Assembly: GCF_025336485.1 (NCBI RefSeq)
Contig: NZ_JAODAB010000014.1
Coordinates: forward strand, 62,001-126,000
Source of the DNA: Pseudomonas citri
Lineage (GTDB): Bacteria > Pseudomonadota > Gammaproteobacteria > Pseudomonadales > Pseudomonadaceae
Direction of reading: 5' to 3'
DNA: 64,000 nucleotides
Position 1 is the first letter of the stretch; every line of letters begins with the position of its first letter. The position numbers and the translations under genes were made by a program. The notes beneath the pieces were generated by a model that was not told the origin of the DNA, ran no database searches, and saw only the letters and a list, made by a program, of their open reading frames with translations. Below, one piece after another: positions 17,038 to 26,100 of the stretch.

Positions 17038-18562
17038 GCCGGTGATTTTCGGCGAACGCCCCTTGCGTATCGAAGACGTGCTGGCCCTGGCCAACCGTCA
17101 GGCACCGACGCAACTGCAGGATGACCCGGCATTCCGGCAGCGCATCGCCAAGGGTGCGCAGTTCCTCGATTCCTTGCTGGACAAGGAAGGCGTGATCTAC
17201 GGCGTCACCACCGGCTACGGCGACTCCTGCGTGGTGGCCGTGCCGTTGCACCACGTCGAGGCGCTGCCACGTCATTTGTACACCTTCCATGGCTGCGGCC
17301 TGGGCAAGCTGCTGGACGCCCCGGCCACCCGCGCCGTGCTGGCGGCGCGCTTGCAGTCGCTGTGCCACGGCGTGTCCGGGGTGCGGGTGGAGTTGCTGGA
17401 ACGCCTCCAGGCCTTTCTTGAGCACGACATCCTGCCGCTGATCCCGGAAGAAGGTTCGGTGGGTGCCAGCGGCGACCTGACGCCGCTGTCCTACGTCGCC
17501 GCCACCCTGTCCGGCGAGAGGGAGGTGCTGTTCCGCGGCGAACGTCGCCTGGCCGCCGATGTGCACCGCGAGCTGGGCTGGACGCCGCTGGTGCTGCGCC
17601 CCAAGGAAGCCCTGGCGCTGATGAACGGCACCGCCGTGATGACCGGCCTGGCCTGCCTGGCCTTCGCCCGCGCCGACTACCTGTTGCAACTGGCGACCCG
17701 CATCACCGCCCTGAACGTGGTCGCCCTGCAAGGCAACCCGGAGCACTTCGACGAGCGCCTGTTCGCCGCCAAGCCACACCCGGGGCAGATGCAAGTCGCC
17801 GCGTGGCTGCGCAAGGATCTGGCGATCGACGCGCCGACCGCGCCGCTGCATCGCCTGCAGGATCGCTATTCCCTGCGCTGCGCCCCCCACGTCCTCGGCG
17901 TGCTGGCCGACAGCCTCGGCTGGCTGCGTTCGTTCGTTGAAACCGAACTCAACAGCGCCAACGACAACCCGATCATCGACGCCGAGGCCGAACGCGTGCT
18001 GCACGGTGGGCATTTCTACGGCGGGCACATCGCCTTCGCCATGGACAGCCTGAAGAACCTGGTGGCCAACGTCGCCGACCTGCTGGACCGCCAACTCGCG
18101 CTGCTGGTGGACGAACGCTATAACCATGGCCTGCCGAGCAACCTGTCCGGCGCCAGCGCCGAACGGGCGATGATCAACCATGGCTTCAAGGCCGTGCAGA
18201 TCGGCGCCAGCGCCTGGACCGCCGAAGCCTTGAAGAACACGATGCCGGCCAGCGTGTTCTCGCGCTCCACCGAGTGCCACAACCAGGACAAGGTGAGCAT
18301 GGGCACCATCGCCGCCCGGGACGCAATCCGCGTGTTGGAACTGACCGAACAAGTCGCCGCCGCCACCTTGTTGGCCGCCCACCAGGGCGTGTGGCTGCGC
18401 AGCCGTGCCGAAGACGCGCGACCACTGCCGCCGGCCCTGGCCGCCATGCATGAAGCGTTGGCCGTGGACTTCGCTCCCGTCATCGAAGATCGCGCCCTCG
18501 AAGGCGAACTGCGCCTGTGTCTGCAACGCATTGCCGAGCAACACTGGAGGTTGCATGCGTAG
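17018..18562 (+). CDS. MIO-dependent aromatic amino acid ammonia-lyase (HAL/PAL/TAL family)
   Basis: A 514-residue member of the ammonia-lyase family. The self-cyclising triad is Ala150-Ser151-Gly152 in VGASGDLTPLS, Tyr61 in IYGVTTGYG matches the catalytic tyrosine, and LNSANDNPII is the conserved NDNP region. It should deaminate histidine, phenylalanine or tyrosine to the acrylic acid. Within this operon a cinnamate or coumarate starter for the ligase is the sensible product. The substrate-selectivity pair reads Phe90-His91 (YTFHGCGLG). This is neither the Ser-His of classic HAL nor the His-Leu of bacterial TAL, so specificity cannot be named. It overlaps both neighbours and lies far from any hut genes. 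Confidence 0.9.
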   Translation: MTMPTLEPVIFGERPLRIEDVLALANRQAPTQLQDDPAFRQRIAKGAQFLDSLLDKEGVIYGVTTGYGDSCVVAVPLHHVEALPRHLYTFHGCGLGKLLDAPATRAVLAARLQSLCHGVSGVRVELLERLQAFLEHDILPLIPEEGSVGASGDLTPLSYVAATLSGEREVLFRGERRLAADVHRELGWTPLVLRPKEALALMNGTAVMTGLACLAFARADYLLQLATRITALNVVALQGNPEHFDERLFAAKPHPGQMQVAAWLRKDLAIDAPTAPLHRLQDRYSLRCAPHVLGVLADSLGWLRSFVETELNSANDNPIIDAEAERVLHGGHFYGGHIAFAMDSLKNLVANVADLLDRQLALLVDERYNHGLPSNLSGASAERAMINHGFKAVQIGASAWTAEALKNTMPASVFSRSTECHNQDKVSMGTIAARDAIRVLELTEQVAAATLLAAHQGVWLRSRAEDARPLPPALAAMHEALAVDFAPVIEDRALEGELRLCLQRIAEQHWRLHA

Positions 18563-18980
18563 CCATGGCGTTTTGCACGTCGACACCCACATTGTGGTGC
18601 CATTTTTCGACGTCGACTCGATGAACGTGGTCTGGCACGGCCACTACGTCAAATACCTGGAAGTGGCCCGCTGCGCGTTGCTCGACCTGATCGGCCACAA
18701 CTACAACGACATGCTCGAATCCGGCCATGCGTGGCCGGTGATCGACCTGCAACTGCGTTACGTGCGCAGCGCCGTGTTCGGCCAGGCCCTGACCGTGCGC
18801 GCCAGCCTGGTGGAGTGGGAAAACCGGCTGAAGATCAACTACCTGATCAGCGACGCCGTCACGGGCGAGCGCTTGACCCGCGCCAGTTCGGTGCAGGTGG
18901 CGGTGGACGTCGCCAGTCGCGAAATGCTGCTGGCCTCGCCACGGGTCTTTGTCGAAGCCGTTGAAAGGAAACTGCCATGA
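18555..18980 (+). CDS. Hotdog acyl thioesterase (YbgC/4HBT-like, ApeK position)
   Basis: A 141-residue 4-hydroxybenzoyl-CoA thioesterase-like protein. The motif FFDVDSMNVVWHGHYVKYLE contains Asp21, which lines up with the catalytic Asp of YbgC-type enzymes, followed by the WHGHY helix start. It could release the finished polyene or edit misprimed ACPs. It overlaps the lyase gene by 8 bases and the LolA-like gene by ATGA. It has no signal peptide, so it is cytoplasmic. Confidence 0.88.
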   Translation: MRSHGVLHVDTHIVVPFFDVDSMNVVWHGHYVKYLEVARCALLDLIGHNYNDMLESGHAWPVIDLQLRYVRSAVFGQALTVRASLVEWENRLKINYLISDAVTGERLTRASSVQVAVDVASREMLLASPRVFVEAVERKLP

Positions 18981-19570
18981 CACGCCTGTGCACCTGGTTT
19001 CTGCTGTGTTGCCTCGCGCCCCTGGCCCAGGCGTTCGACTTGCAGCAACTGAGCGAGCAACTGGCCCGCCCGGACGTGATCCACGGCCAGTTCATCCAGG
19101 AAAAACACCTGCGCGCCCTGCCCCAGCCGCTCATCAGCAAGGGCCGTTTCGTGTTGGCGAAGAACCATGGCCTGCTGTGGCTGCTGCAAACCCCGCTGCA
19201 ACAGGACTACCGTATCACCGGCCAAGGCATCGCCCGCCGGGATGGCGACACCTGGCAGATGCTGCCGAACAAGAGCGCCGGTGCCGAACAGAACCGACTG
19301 TTCCTGGCGGTGTTGCAGGGCGACAGCAGCGGCTTGCAACGGGATTTCGAACTGAGCCTGTCGGGTGAACCACAGCACTGGAAACTGACGCTGACCCCGC
19401 GCTCGGTGCTGCTCAAGCAGGTCTTCAACCAGATCAACATCGACGGCGGCGAACTGGTGCAACGCATCGAACTGCTGGAAACCCAAGGCGACAGCACGGT
19501 GCTGCGCATGCAGGACGCCACCGGCACACAACCCTTGAACGACGCGGAGCAACATGATTTTGCCGAGTGA
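18977..19570 (+). CDS. LolA-like periplasmic carrier protein of aryl polyene operon (ApeL position)
   Basis: A 197-residue secreted protein with a signal peptide (residues 1-19, ending LAQA) and an outer-membrane lipoprotein carrier-like fold signature (GQFIQEKHLRALPQPLISKGRF). LolA proteins ferry lipids or lipoproteins across the periplasm. In aryl polyene clusters a dedicated LolA-like protein is assumed to carry the lipidated pigment to the outer membrane. It overlaps the MMPL exporter gene by 17 bases. Confidence 0.87.
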   Translation: MTRLCTWFLLCCLAPLAQAFDLQQLSEQLARPDVIHGQFIQEKHLRALPQPLISKGRFVLAKNHGLLWLLQTPLQQDYRITGQGIARRDGDTWQMLPNKSAGAEQNRLFLAVLQGDSSGLQRDFELSLSGEPQHWKLTLTPRSVLLKQVFNQINIDGGELVQRIELLETQGDSTVLRMQDATGTQPLNDAEQHDFAE

Positions 19571-21896
19571 ACGGATGCTGCCCCGGCTGTTTCTGGTCCT
19601 GCTGCTGGCGGTGCTGGCACTGGCCGGCTGGCAGTGGCGCAACGGCGCGCCGCTGTCGGCCAACCTCATGGAACTGGTGCCGGGTACGTCCCCCGATGCC
19701 CTGGAGCTCATCGCCGAACAGCGCATGCAGGAACCGCTCAACCGTGAGGTACTGGTGCTCGTCGGCCACACCGACCGCCAGCAAGCCATCGCCCTGGCGC
19801 AAACCCTGGGTGAGCAATGGCAGGCCAGCGGCCTGTTCGACAAAGTGCAATGGACATTGCAGGCCGACCTGCCGGCGCTGCGCACACAGTTGCTCAACGG
19901 TCGCGTGGCGATGCTCTCGGCGGCGGACCGGCAACAACTGATCGACCAGCCCCAGGCCTTCATCCAGCAACGGGTGCAGGCCCTGTTCGACCCGTTCAAC
20001 GGCTTCAGCCTGGTGCCCAGCCAGGACGATTGGCTGGGCCTGACCGGGCGTATCCAGAACAGCCAGCCACAACGTGGCGCGATCAAGTTCGACATCGGCA
20101 GCGGCGCACTGGTCGCCGAGGCCGACGGTAAAAGCTGGGTGATGCTGCGGGCCCGCTCCCGTGGCAACGCTTTCGACATGAACCTGCCGTTGCAGGTGGC
20201 CGAGCTGTTGCAACACAACCGTGATCAGGCGGCGCAGGCCCAAGGGCAGTTGCTGGCAGCCAGCGGCTTGCTGTACGCCGCCAGCGGCCAGCAACAGGCC
20301 TCGCGTGAGATCACCTGGGTCGGCGGCGGCGCGACGGTTGGCATCCTGCTGCTGCTGTTGCTGGCCTTCCGGCGCTTGCGGGTGTGGCTGGCGTTCGTGC
20401 CGGTGCTGGTGGGTATGCTGTTCGGCGCGGTGGCGTGCGTCGCGCTGTTCGGACGCATGCATGTCATGACCCTGGTGCTGGGTTCGAGCCTGATCGGCGT
20501 CGCGGTGGATTATCCATTGCACTACCTGTCCAAGAGCTGGAGCCTCAAGCCGTGGCGCAGCTGGCCGGCGCTGCGCCTGACCCTGCCGGGCCTGAGTCTG
20601 AGCCTGGTGACGACCTGCATCGGTTACCTGGCCCTGGCCTGGACGCCGTTCCCGGCCCTGACCCAGATCGCGGTATTTTCCGCCGCCGGGCTGGCCGGTG
20701 CCTACCTGAGCGCGACCTGCCTGCTGCCGGCGCTGCTCAAAGGCGCGGACCTGCGCCCGGCCCAATGGCCGCTGCGGCTGTGTGAGTGCTTGCTCAAGCT
20801 TCGCCAAGCGCTGTTGGCCCGGGTGCCGACACCGATCTTGCTGATGCTGCTGTTGGCCTTCTGCGCCAGCGGACTTTGGCACCTGACCACGAAGAACGAC
20901 ATCCGCCAATGGATCGGCACGCCCCAGCACCTGACCGACGAAGCCCGCGAGGTCGCGCGTATCACCGGGTTCCAACCCACCAGCCAGTTCTTCCTGATCC
21001 GCGCCGATGACCAGGCACAATTGCTGGAGCGCCAGACCGCCCTCAATGAGCGATTGGACCAACTGATCGGCCTGGAAAAACTCCAGGGCTACCTGTCGCT
21101 CAACCAACTGCTCAGCCCACCCGCCGAACAACAGAAAGTCCGTGAGGCCCTGGCTCGCTTGCCGACCTTCTGGCAACCGTTGCTGGACCTGGGCGTACCG
21201 CTCAGCGCGTTGCAAGCGGAGCTGGCGCAATTGCAGGCCCTGCCGGTGCAAGACATCGATACCGCCTTGACCGGGCCCCTGGCCGAACCGTACCGCACGC
21301 TCTGGCTCGGTCCCACGGCGCAAGGAGTGGCGGCGGTGGTCAGCCTGCAAGGCTTGAACGATGCCACGTTGCTGCGCGTTCAAGCGCTGGACCTGCCCGG
21401 CGTACAACTGGTGGATCGCCTGGGGGACCTGAACCGGGTCTTTGCCGCCACGCAAATCAGCGCCGCCGAGCTGAAGCTGGCCTCCTGCGTGCTGATCGTG
21501 CTGGTGCTGATCTGGCCGTTCGGCATCGGCGCCGCCCTGCGCATCGTCGCCCTGCCGCTGCTGGCCGCCCTGTGTAGCCTGGCGAGTCTCGGCTGGCTGG
21601 GGCAGCCGCTCACGCTGTTCAGCCTGTTCGGCCTGTTGCTGGTGACGGCCATCGGTGTCGACTATGCGATCCTGATGCGCGAACAGATCGGCGGTGCCGC
21701 CGTGAGCCTGCTGGGCACCTTGCTGGCGGCGCTCACCACTTGGTTGTCGTTCGGCCTGCTGGCGCTGTCCAGCACGCCAGCAGTGAGCAACTTCGGCCTG
21801 GCGGTCAGCCTCGGGCTGGCGTTCAGTTTCATGCTGGCCCCATGGGCCGGGCAGCGGGCCCATGCGACCGACGTCGCCCAGCCGAGCCCATGCTGA
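19554..21896 (+). CDS. MMPL/RND-family exporter of aryl polyene operon (ApeM position)
   Basis: A 780-residue inner-membrane transporter of the MMPL branch of the RND superfamily. There is an N-terminal helix, a large periplasmic domain (about 30-240), a bundle of hydrophobic helices (about 250-400) with the family-typical LGSSLIGVAVDYPLHYLSK, a second periplasmic domain and a second bundle ending near LLLVTAIGVDYAILMREQIGG. The two Asp-Tyr motifs (VDYPLHY and VDYAILM) occupy the proton-relay positions. It presumably moves the lipidated aryl polyene out of the inner membrane to the LolA-like carrier. A start at 19575 (MLPRLFLVLLLAV) is equally possible. An 809-codon antisense frame across it is an artefact. 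Confidence 0.9.
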   Translation: MILPSERMLPRLFLVLLLAVLALAGWQWRNGAPLSANLMELVPGTSPDALELIAEQRMQEPLNREVLVLVGHTDRQQAIALAQTLGEQWQASGLFDKVQWTLQADLPALRTQLLNGRVAMLSAADRQQLIDQPQAFIQQRVQALFDPFNGFSLVPSQDDWLGLTGRIQNSQPQRGAIKFDIGSGALVAEADGKSWVMLRARSRGNAFDMNLPLQVAELLQHNRDQAAQAQGQLLAASGLLYAASGQQQASREITWVGGGATVGILLLLLLAFRRLRVWLAFVPVLVGMLFGAVACVALFGRMHVMTLVLGSSLIGVAVDYPLHYLSKSWSLKPWRSWPALRLTLPGLSLSLVTTCIGYLALAWTPFPALTQIAVFSAAGLAGAYLSATCLLPALLKGADLRPAQWPLRLCECLLKLRQALLARVPTPILLMLLLAFCASGLWHLTTKNDIRQWIGTPQHLTDEAREVARITGFQPTSQFFLIRADDQAQLLERQTALNERLDQLIGLEKLQGYLSLNQLLSPPAEQQKVREALARLPTFWQPLLDLGVPLSALQAELAQLQALPVQDIDTALTGPLAEPYRTLWLGPTAQGVAAVVSLQGLNDATLLRVQALDLPGVQLVDRLGDLNRVFAATQISAAELKLASCVLIVLVLIWPFGIGAALRIVALPLLAALCSLASLGWLGQPLTLFSLFGLLLVTAIGVDYAILMREQIGGAAVSLLGTLLAALTTWLSFGLLALSSTPAVSNFGLAVSLGLAFSFMLAPWAGQRAHATDVAQPSPC

Positions 21897-21977
21897 TGGG
21901 CCGGATCACCCCATTGCTGCCGGTCCTGGCCGGCTTGCACCGTATCCCCTCGATTGCCGTCCCGGCCAGGAGCTTAA

Positions 21978-23225
21978 ATGCCAAGCAGTGAAATGGAATA
22001 TCGCCAGGTCGTCATCATCGGTGCGGGACCTTCCGGGGCCATCGCTGCCGCGCTGCTCAAGCGCAAGGGGCATGACGTGCTGGTGATCGAGCGCCAACAC
22101 TTCCCACGGTTCTCCATCGGCGAGAGCCTGCTGTCCCATTGCCTGGATTTCGTCGAAGAAGCCGGCATGCTCGATGCAGTAAATGCCGCCGGCTTCCAGC
22201 GCAAGAACGGCGCCGCGTTTGCCTGGGGCGAGCGCTACAGCGCGTTCGATTTCGGCGACACCTTCAGCGCCGGCAAGCCCACCACCTTCCAGGTGCAACG
22301 TGCCGACTTCGACAAACTGCTGGCCGATCAAGCCGCGCTGCAAGGCGTAGAAATCCGTTACGGCCAAGCGATTGCCAGCGCCGACTTTACCCTCGCCAAG
22401 CCACGACTGGGAGTACAGCGCGAAGACGGCAGCGAGTACCGCGTCGAAGCGCAGTTCGTGCTCGATGCCAGCGGTTATGGGCGGGTCTTGCCACGCCTGC
22501 TGGACCTTGAGGCACCGTCGAATTTCCCGGTGCGCCAAGCGGTGTTCACCCACGTCGAGGATCGCATCGACACCCCGGCGTTCGATCGGGAAAAGATCCT
22601 GATCACCACCCATCCGAGCAAACGCGACATATGGTTCTGGACCATCCCGTTCAGCAACGGGCGCTGCTCGGTGGGCGTGGTTGCAGCAGCCGAACATTTC
22701 GCCGGTCGTACCGACGACCTCGACGCCTGCCTGCGCGGCTTCATCGACGAAACCCCAAGCCTGGCCAGCGTGCTGCAAAACGCGCTGTGGGACACCCCGG
22801 CGCGGACCATCGGCGGCTACTCGGCCAACGTCAAGACCCTGCACGGCCCTGGCTTCGCCTTGCTGGGCAACGCCGCCGAATTCCTCGACCCGGTGTTCTC
22901 CTCCGGCGTGACCATCGCCATGCGCTCGGCGAGCATGGCCGCTGGCGTTTTGCATCGCCAATTGCAGGGCGAAAGCGTTGACTGGCAGAGCGAGTTCGCC
23001 GAGCCGCTCAAGCGCGGCGTCGACACCTTCCGCTGCTACGTCGAGGGCTGGTACGCGGGCACGTTCCAGGACGTGATCTACTACACCGAAGGCTCGGCCG
23101 ACATCCGTCGCATGATCAGCTCGATCCTCGCCGGCTATGCCTGGGATACGCTCAATCCGTTCGTCAGCGAACCCAAGCGACGCCTGCGCATGCTCTCGGA
23201 TATCTGCGCGAGCCCGACGCCATGA
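21978..23225 (+). CDS. FAD-dependent oxidoreductase, flavin halogenase-like
   Basis: A 415-residue flavoprotein. VVIIGAGPSGAIAAALL gives the FAD Rossmann motif (Gly15-Gly20) and HFPRFSIGESLL is typical of the tryptophan-halogenase/geranylgeranyl-reductase-like group. It carries WFWTIP (about 218-223), close to the WxWxIP motif of flavin-dependent halogenases, and Lys76 in GFQRKNGAAF, a possible counterpart of their catalytic lysine. It may halogenate or hydroxylate the aryl head or reduce the polyene; related xanthomonadin pigments are brominated. It starts 81 bases after the exporter gene, the largest gap in the operon. Confidence 0.85.
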   Translation: MPSSEMEYRQVVIIGAGPSGAIAAALLKRKGHDVLVIERQHFPRFSIGESLLSHCLDFVEEAGMLDAVNAAGFQRKNGAAFAWGERYSAFDFGDTFSAGKPTTFQVQRADFDKLLADQAALQGVEIRYGQAIASADFTLAKPRLGVQREDGSEYRVEAQFVLDASGYGRVLPRLLDLEAPSNFPVRQAVFTHVEDRIDTPAFDREKILITTHPSKRDIWFWTIPFSNGRCSVGVVAAAEHFAGRTDDLDACLRGFIDETPSLASVLQNALWDTPARTIGGYSANVKTLHGPGFALLGNAAEFLDPVFSSGVTIAMRSASMAAGVLHRQLQGESVDWQSEFAEPLKRGVDTFRCYVEGWYAGTFQDVIYYTEGSADIRRMISSILAGYAWDTLNPFVSEPKRRLRMLSDICASPTP

Positions 23226-23235
23226 GTGAACGACC

Positions 23236-23964
23236 ATGAGCTACCTGAGCGACAGCTACGTCGAAGAGACCCGTTTCGGCTTCTGGTTCTTGCGCAGCCA
23301 CACCTGGCAGCACCACGTGTTGCGGGTGGCGATCAACGACCTGCGCAGCCTGTTCGACACGCCGCTGCCGGCCAGCCCGGTGCTGCTCGACGCCGGCTGC
23401 GGCCAGGGCAAGTCGTTCCAGTACCTGCGCCAGGTGTTCGCACCGCAACGCCTGATCGGCGTGGACGCCGACCCCCACAGCCTCGACCTGAGCCGGGAGG
23501 AAGCCATGCGCCAGGATCTGGCCGTGGACCTGATCGGCAGCGACTGCGCGACGTTGGCCGTGCCCGATGCCAGCGTCGACCTGCTGTTCTGCCACCAGAC
23601 CTTCCATCACCTGGTGGAGCAGGACAAGGCCCTCGCCGAGTTCTATCGCGTGCTCAAGCCCGGCGGCTACCTGATGTTCGCCGAGTCCACCGAGGCCTAC
23701 ATCGATACCTGGGTGATCCGCTGGCTGTTCCGTCATCCCATGCACGTGCAGAAAAGCGCCGCGCAGTACCTGGAGATGATCCGTGGACAGGGTTTCCAGT
23801 TCGACGCCCGCAACGTGTCCTACCCGTATCTGTGGTGGAGTCGTGCCAAGGATTTCGGCCTGCTGGAACGCTTTGGCCTGCGTCGTCCCAAGCCGTTTGG
23901 CGAGCGCGAGGAAACCCTGGTCAACGTGGTGGCGCGCAAGCCCCTCGAAGGGGGCGCCGCATGA
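23236..23964 (+). CDS. Class I SAM-dependent methyltransferase of aryl polyene operon
   Basis: A 242-residue methyltransferase: LLDAGCGQGKS (51-60) binds SAM, followed by IGVDADPHSLDLS, VDLLFCHQTFHHL and EFYRVLKPGGYLMF. It probably C- or O-methylates the aryl head group, as methylated heads are known among aryl polyenes. It lies 10 bases after the flavoprotein gene and overlaps the lipoprotein gene by ATGA. Placement between the flavoprotein and the core ketosynthase genes supports tailoring of the pigment. Confidence 0.88.
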   Translation: MSYLSDSYVEETRFGFWFLRSHTWQHHVLRVAINDLRSLFDTPLPASPVLLDAGCGQGKSFQYLRQVFAPQRLIGVDADPHSLDLSREEAMRQDLAVDLIGSDCATLAVPDASVDLLFCHQTFHHLVEQDKALAEFYRVLKPGGYLMFAESTEAYIDTWVIRWLFRHPMHVQKSAAQYLEMIRGQGFQFDARNVSYPYLWWSRAKDFGLLERFGLRRPKPFGEREETLVNVVARKPLEGGAA

Positions 23965-24443
23965 TCCGCGCTCTGTTGATCGGCTGCCTGTTGCTGCTCG
24001 GTGCCTGCGCCAGTCACGTGCCGTTGCCCGAACGTACGCCGACCCTGGCCTTGCCCCTGCAACTGCACATCGAGCGGACACTGGCGGGCCAGCGCCAGGA
24101 CTGGCTGCTGGTGATCCAGCGCGAAGGCGCAGGCATTCGCTGGTCGATGATGGACCCGCTGGGTATTCCCGTGGCCCGTCAACGCCTGGTCGACGGCCAG
24201 TGGCAGGCCGACGGCCTGTTGCCGCCCAATGCCGAAGCCCGTGAGCTGTTCGCCGCGCTGCTGTTCGCCCTCACGCCCGAAGCCGAACTGCCTGGCAACT
24301 ACCCGGTCGCCCGGCAGCAGGCAGCGCAACGGACCTTCGAAACCCGCTGGCAGGTGCGCTATCAGCAGCCACTGGTTTTCGACATGAACCTGGCCCAAGG
24401 GCTGCACTACCGCATTACACCGTTGAGCGAGAGCGCCCCATGA
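23961..24443 (+). CDS. DUF3261-like lipoprotein of aryl polyene operon (ApeN position)
   Basis: A 160-residue predicted lipoprotein. The signal peptide MIRALLIGCLLLLGAC ends in the lipobox LGAC with Cys16, followed by ASH, which does not favour inner-membrane retention. The rest is a beta-rich domain (LQLHIERTLAGQRQDWLLVIQ) like DUF3261 proteins. These regularly accompany aryl polyene genes and resemble a LolB-type receptor in position and size. It probably receives the pigment at the outer membrane. ATGA overlaps occur at both ends. Confidence 0.85.
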   Translation: MIRALLIGCLLLLGACASHVPLPERTPTLALPLQLHIERTLAGQRQDWLLVIQREGAGIRWSMMDPLGIPVARQRLVDGQWQADGLLPPNAEARELFAALLFALTPEAELPGNYPVARQQAAQRTFETRWQVRYQQPLVFDMNLAQGLHYRITPLSESAP

Positions 24444-25636
24444 CCGCCTATTTGAATGCCCTTGGGTTGATCTGCGCCCTGGGCCGAGACAAACACAGCG
24501 TTGCCCGCAACCTGTTCGCCGGCGATTGCTCGGGCATGCGCCTCGAAGAAGGCTGGGTGGCCGAACGCGCCTTGCCGGTCGCGGCGGTGTCGGGCGAACT
24601 GGCGCCCATCCCCCTGGCCCTGGCCGCACAGCGCAGCCGCAACAATCAGTTGCTGCTGGAGGCAGCGCTACAGATTCGCGCCGACATCGACCAGGCCATC
24701 CAGGCCTACGGTCGCACCCGCATCGGCATCGTCCTGGGCACCAGCACCTCGGGTATCGATGAGGCCAGCGACGCCATTGCCCACTACCTGCGCGAGCAGC
24801 AGTTTCCCGACGGCTACGACTACCAGCAACAGGAACTCAGCGCGCCGGCCAATTTCCTTTGCGACTGGCTGGGCTTGAGCGGGCCGTCCTACGTGATTTC
24901 CACCGCCTGCACCTCCAGCGCCCGCGCCCTGATGAGTGCCCGTCGCCTGCTCGACCTGGGCCTGTGCGACGCGGTGCTCTGCGGCGGCGTGGACAGCCTG
25001 TGCAAGCTGACCCTCAACGGTTTTTCGGCACTGGAAGCCGTGTCGAGCGAACGCTGCAATCCGTTCTCGGTGAACCGCAGCGGCATCAACATCGGCGAAG
25101 CGGCAGTGCTGTTTCTGATGAGCAAGACGCCAGGCAACGAGGCTCCGATTGCCTTGCTCGGTGACGGCGCCAGTTCCGATGCCCACCATATTTCCGCGCC
25201 AGAGCCCAGCGGTCGCGGCGCGCGCCAGGCGATGGAAAAGGCCCTGCGCTGCGCAGGCCTTGCGCCCGAGCAGATCGACTACCTGAACCTGCACGGCACC
25301 GCCACACAACACAACGACGCCATGGAAAGCCTGGCGGTGGCCGGGTTGTTTCCGGCCGGGGTGCCCTGCTCGTCCACCAAGCCCATGACCGGCCATACCC
25401 TCGGTGCGGCCGGGGCCCTGGAAGCGGCGTTCTGCTGGTTGAGCCTGAGTGCGGACAACACTGCCCAGGCCCTGCCGCCCCATGTCTGGGACGGCCAGGC
25501 CGACCCCGCATTGCCGGCACTGGACTGGGTAAACGCCAGCACCCGCTTGAACCCGATCTCACCTCGCCGCCTGATGAGCAACTCGTTTGCCTTCGGTGGC
25601 AATAACGTCAGCCTGATTATCGGAGACGCCCCATGA
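24440..25636 (+). CDS. apeO: Beta-ketoacyl-ACP synthase, active (ApeO)
   Basis: A 398-residue KAS I/II-type condensing enzyme with a complete triad: Cys157 in STACTSS, His285 in LHGTATQ and His319 in MTGHTLGAAG. In the aryl polyene pathway this is the chain-extending ketosynthase, working as a heterodimer with the inactive ApeC-like partner, here encoded at the far end of the operon. It overlaps the lipoprotein gene upstream and the dehydratase downstream by 4 bases each. Confidence 0.92.
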   Translation: MTAYLNALGLICALGRDKHSVARNLFAGDCSGMRLEEGWVAERALPVAAVSGELAPIPLALAAQRSRNNQLLLEAALQIRADIDQAIQAYGRTRIGIVLGTSTSGIDEASDAIAHYLREQQFPDGYDYQQQELSAPANFLCDWLGLSGPSYVISTACTSSARALMSARRLLDLGLCDAVLCGGVDSLCKLTLNGFSALEAVSSERCNPFSVNRSGINIGEAAVLFLMSKTPGNEAPIALLGDGASSDAHHISAPEPSGRGARQAMEKALRCAGLAPEQIDYLNLHGTATQHNDAMESLAVAGLFPAGVPCSSTKPMTGHTLGAAGALEAAFCWLSLSADNTAQALPPHVWDGQADPALPALDWVNASTRLNPISPRRLMSNSFAFGGNNVSLIIGDAP

Positions 25637-26100
25637 TTGACTGGCCGCTCGCCGAACTGCTGCCTCACGCCGGCGACATGATCCTCATCGACCGGATCCT
25701 GGGGTTCGATGACGAACAGATCCACACCCACGCCACCGTCAAGCCCGCTGGCCTGTTCAACCTCGACGACGGCAGCCTGCCGGCGTGGGTCGGCATCGAA
25801 CTGATGGCCCAGAGCGTCGCGGCCTTCGCCGGTTGCCATGCCCGCCAGCGCGGCGATGCCGTGGCACTGGGCTTCCTGCTCGGTACCCGCAAGTTCGAAT
25901 GCAACGTCGAAGCGTTCCCGGCCGGCACCGAGCTGACCATCCACGGGGTACGCTCACTGGAAGACGACAACGGCATGGGCGTGTTCGAATGCCATATCCA
26001 CGCGCCGGGCATCCACGCTTCGGCCCGGCTGAACGTGTTCCGTCCGCCCCAGGCTGCCCAATACCTTCATGAACCGTCCGCAACAGGAACCCAGCCATGA
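25633..26100 (+). CDS. apeP: 3-hydroxyacyl-ACP dehydratase-like hotdog protein (ApeP)
   Basis: A 155-residue hotdog protein with LLPHAGDMILIDRILGFDD (His12) at the start and WVGIELMAQSVAAFAGCHA in the central helix (Glu56), the two catalytic positions expected of FabA/FabZ-like enzymes. It should remove water from the 3-hydroxy intermediate to make each double bond. In the described pathway it acts as a complex with ApeI, which here is the C-terminal domain of the ligase fusion. ATGA overlaps link it to its neighbours. Confidence 0.9.
   Translation: MIDWPLAELLPHAGDMILIDRILGFDDEQIHTHATVKPAGLFNLDDGSLPAWVGIELMAQSVAAFAGCHARQRGDAVALGFLLGTRKFECNVEAFPAGTELTIHGVRSLEDDNGMGVFECHIHAPGIHASARLNVFRPPQAAQYLHEPSATGTQP

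Noticed and set aside
17018..18562. hutH (histidine utilisation)
   Set aside because: No hutU/hutI/hutG neighbours, embedded by overlaps in the pigment operon, and the selectivity pair is not Ser-His.
19434..21863. Antisense reading frame of 809 codons over the MMPL exporter gene
   Set aside because: Gln/Gly/Arg-rich low-complexity translation without domains; the plus-strand transporter is complete.
21890..21991. 34-codon frame (starts MLMGRITPLLP) between the exporter and flavoprotein genes
   Set aside because: Short, no clear ribosome-binding site, overlaps the flavoprotein start by 14 bases; could be a leader peptide but nothing supports it.
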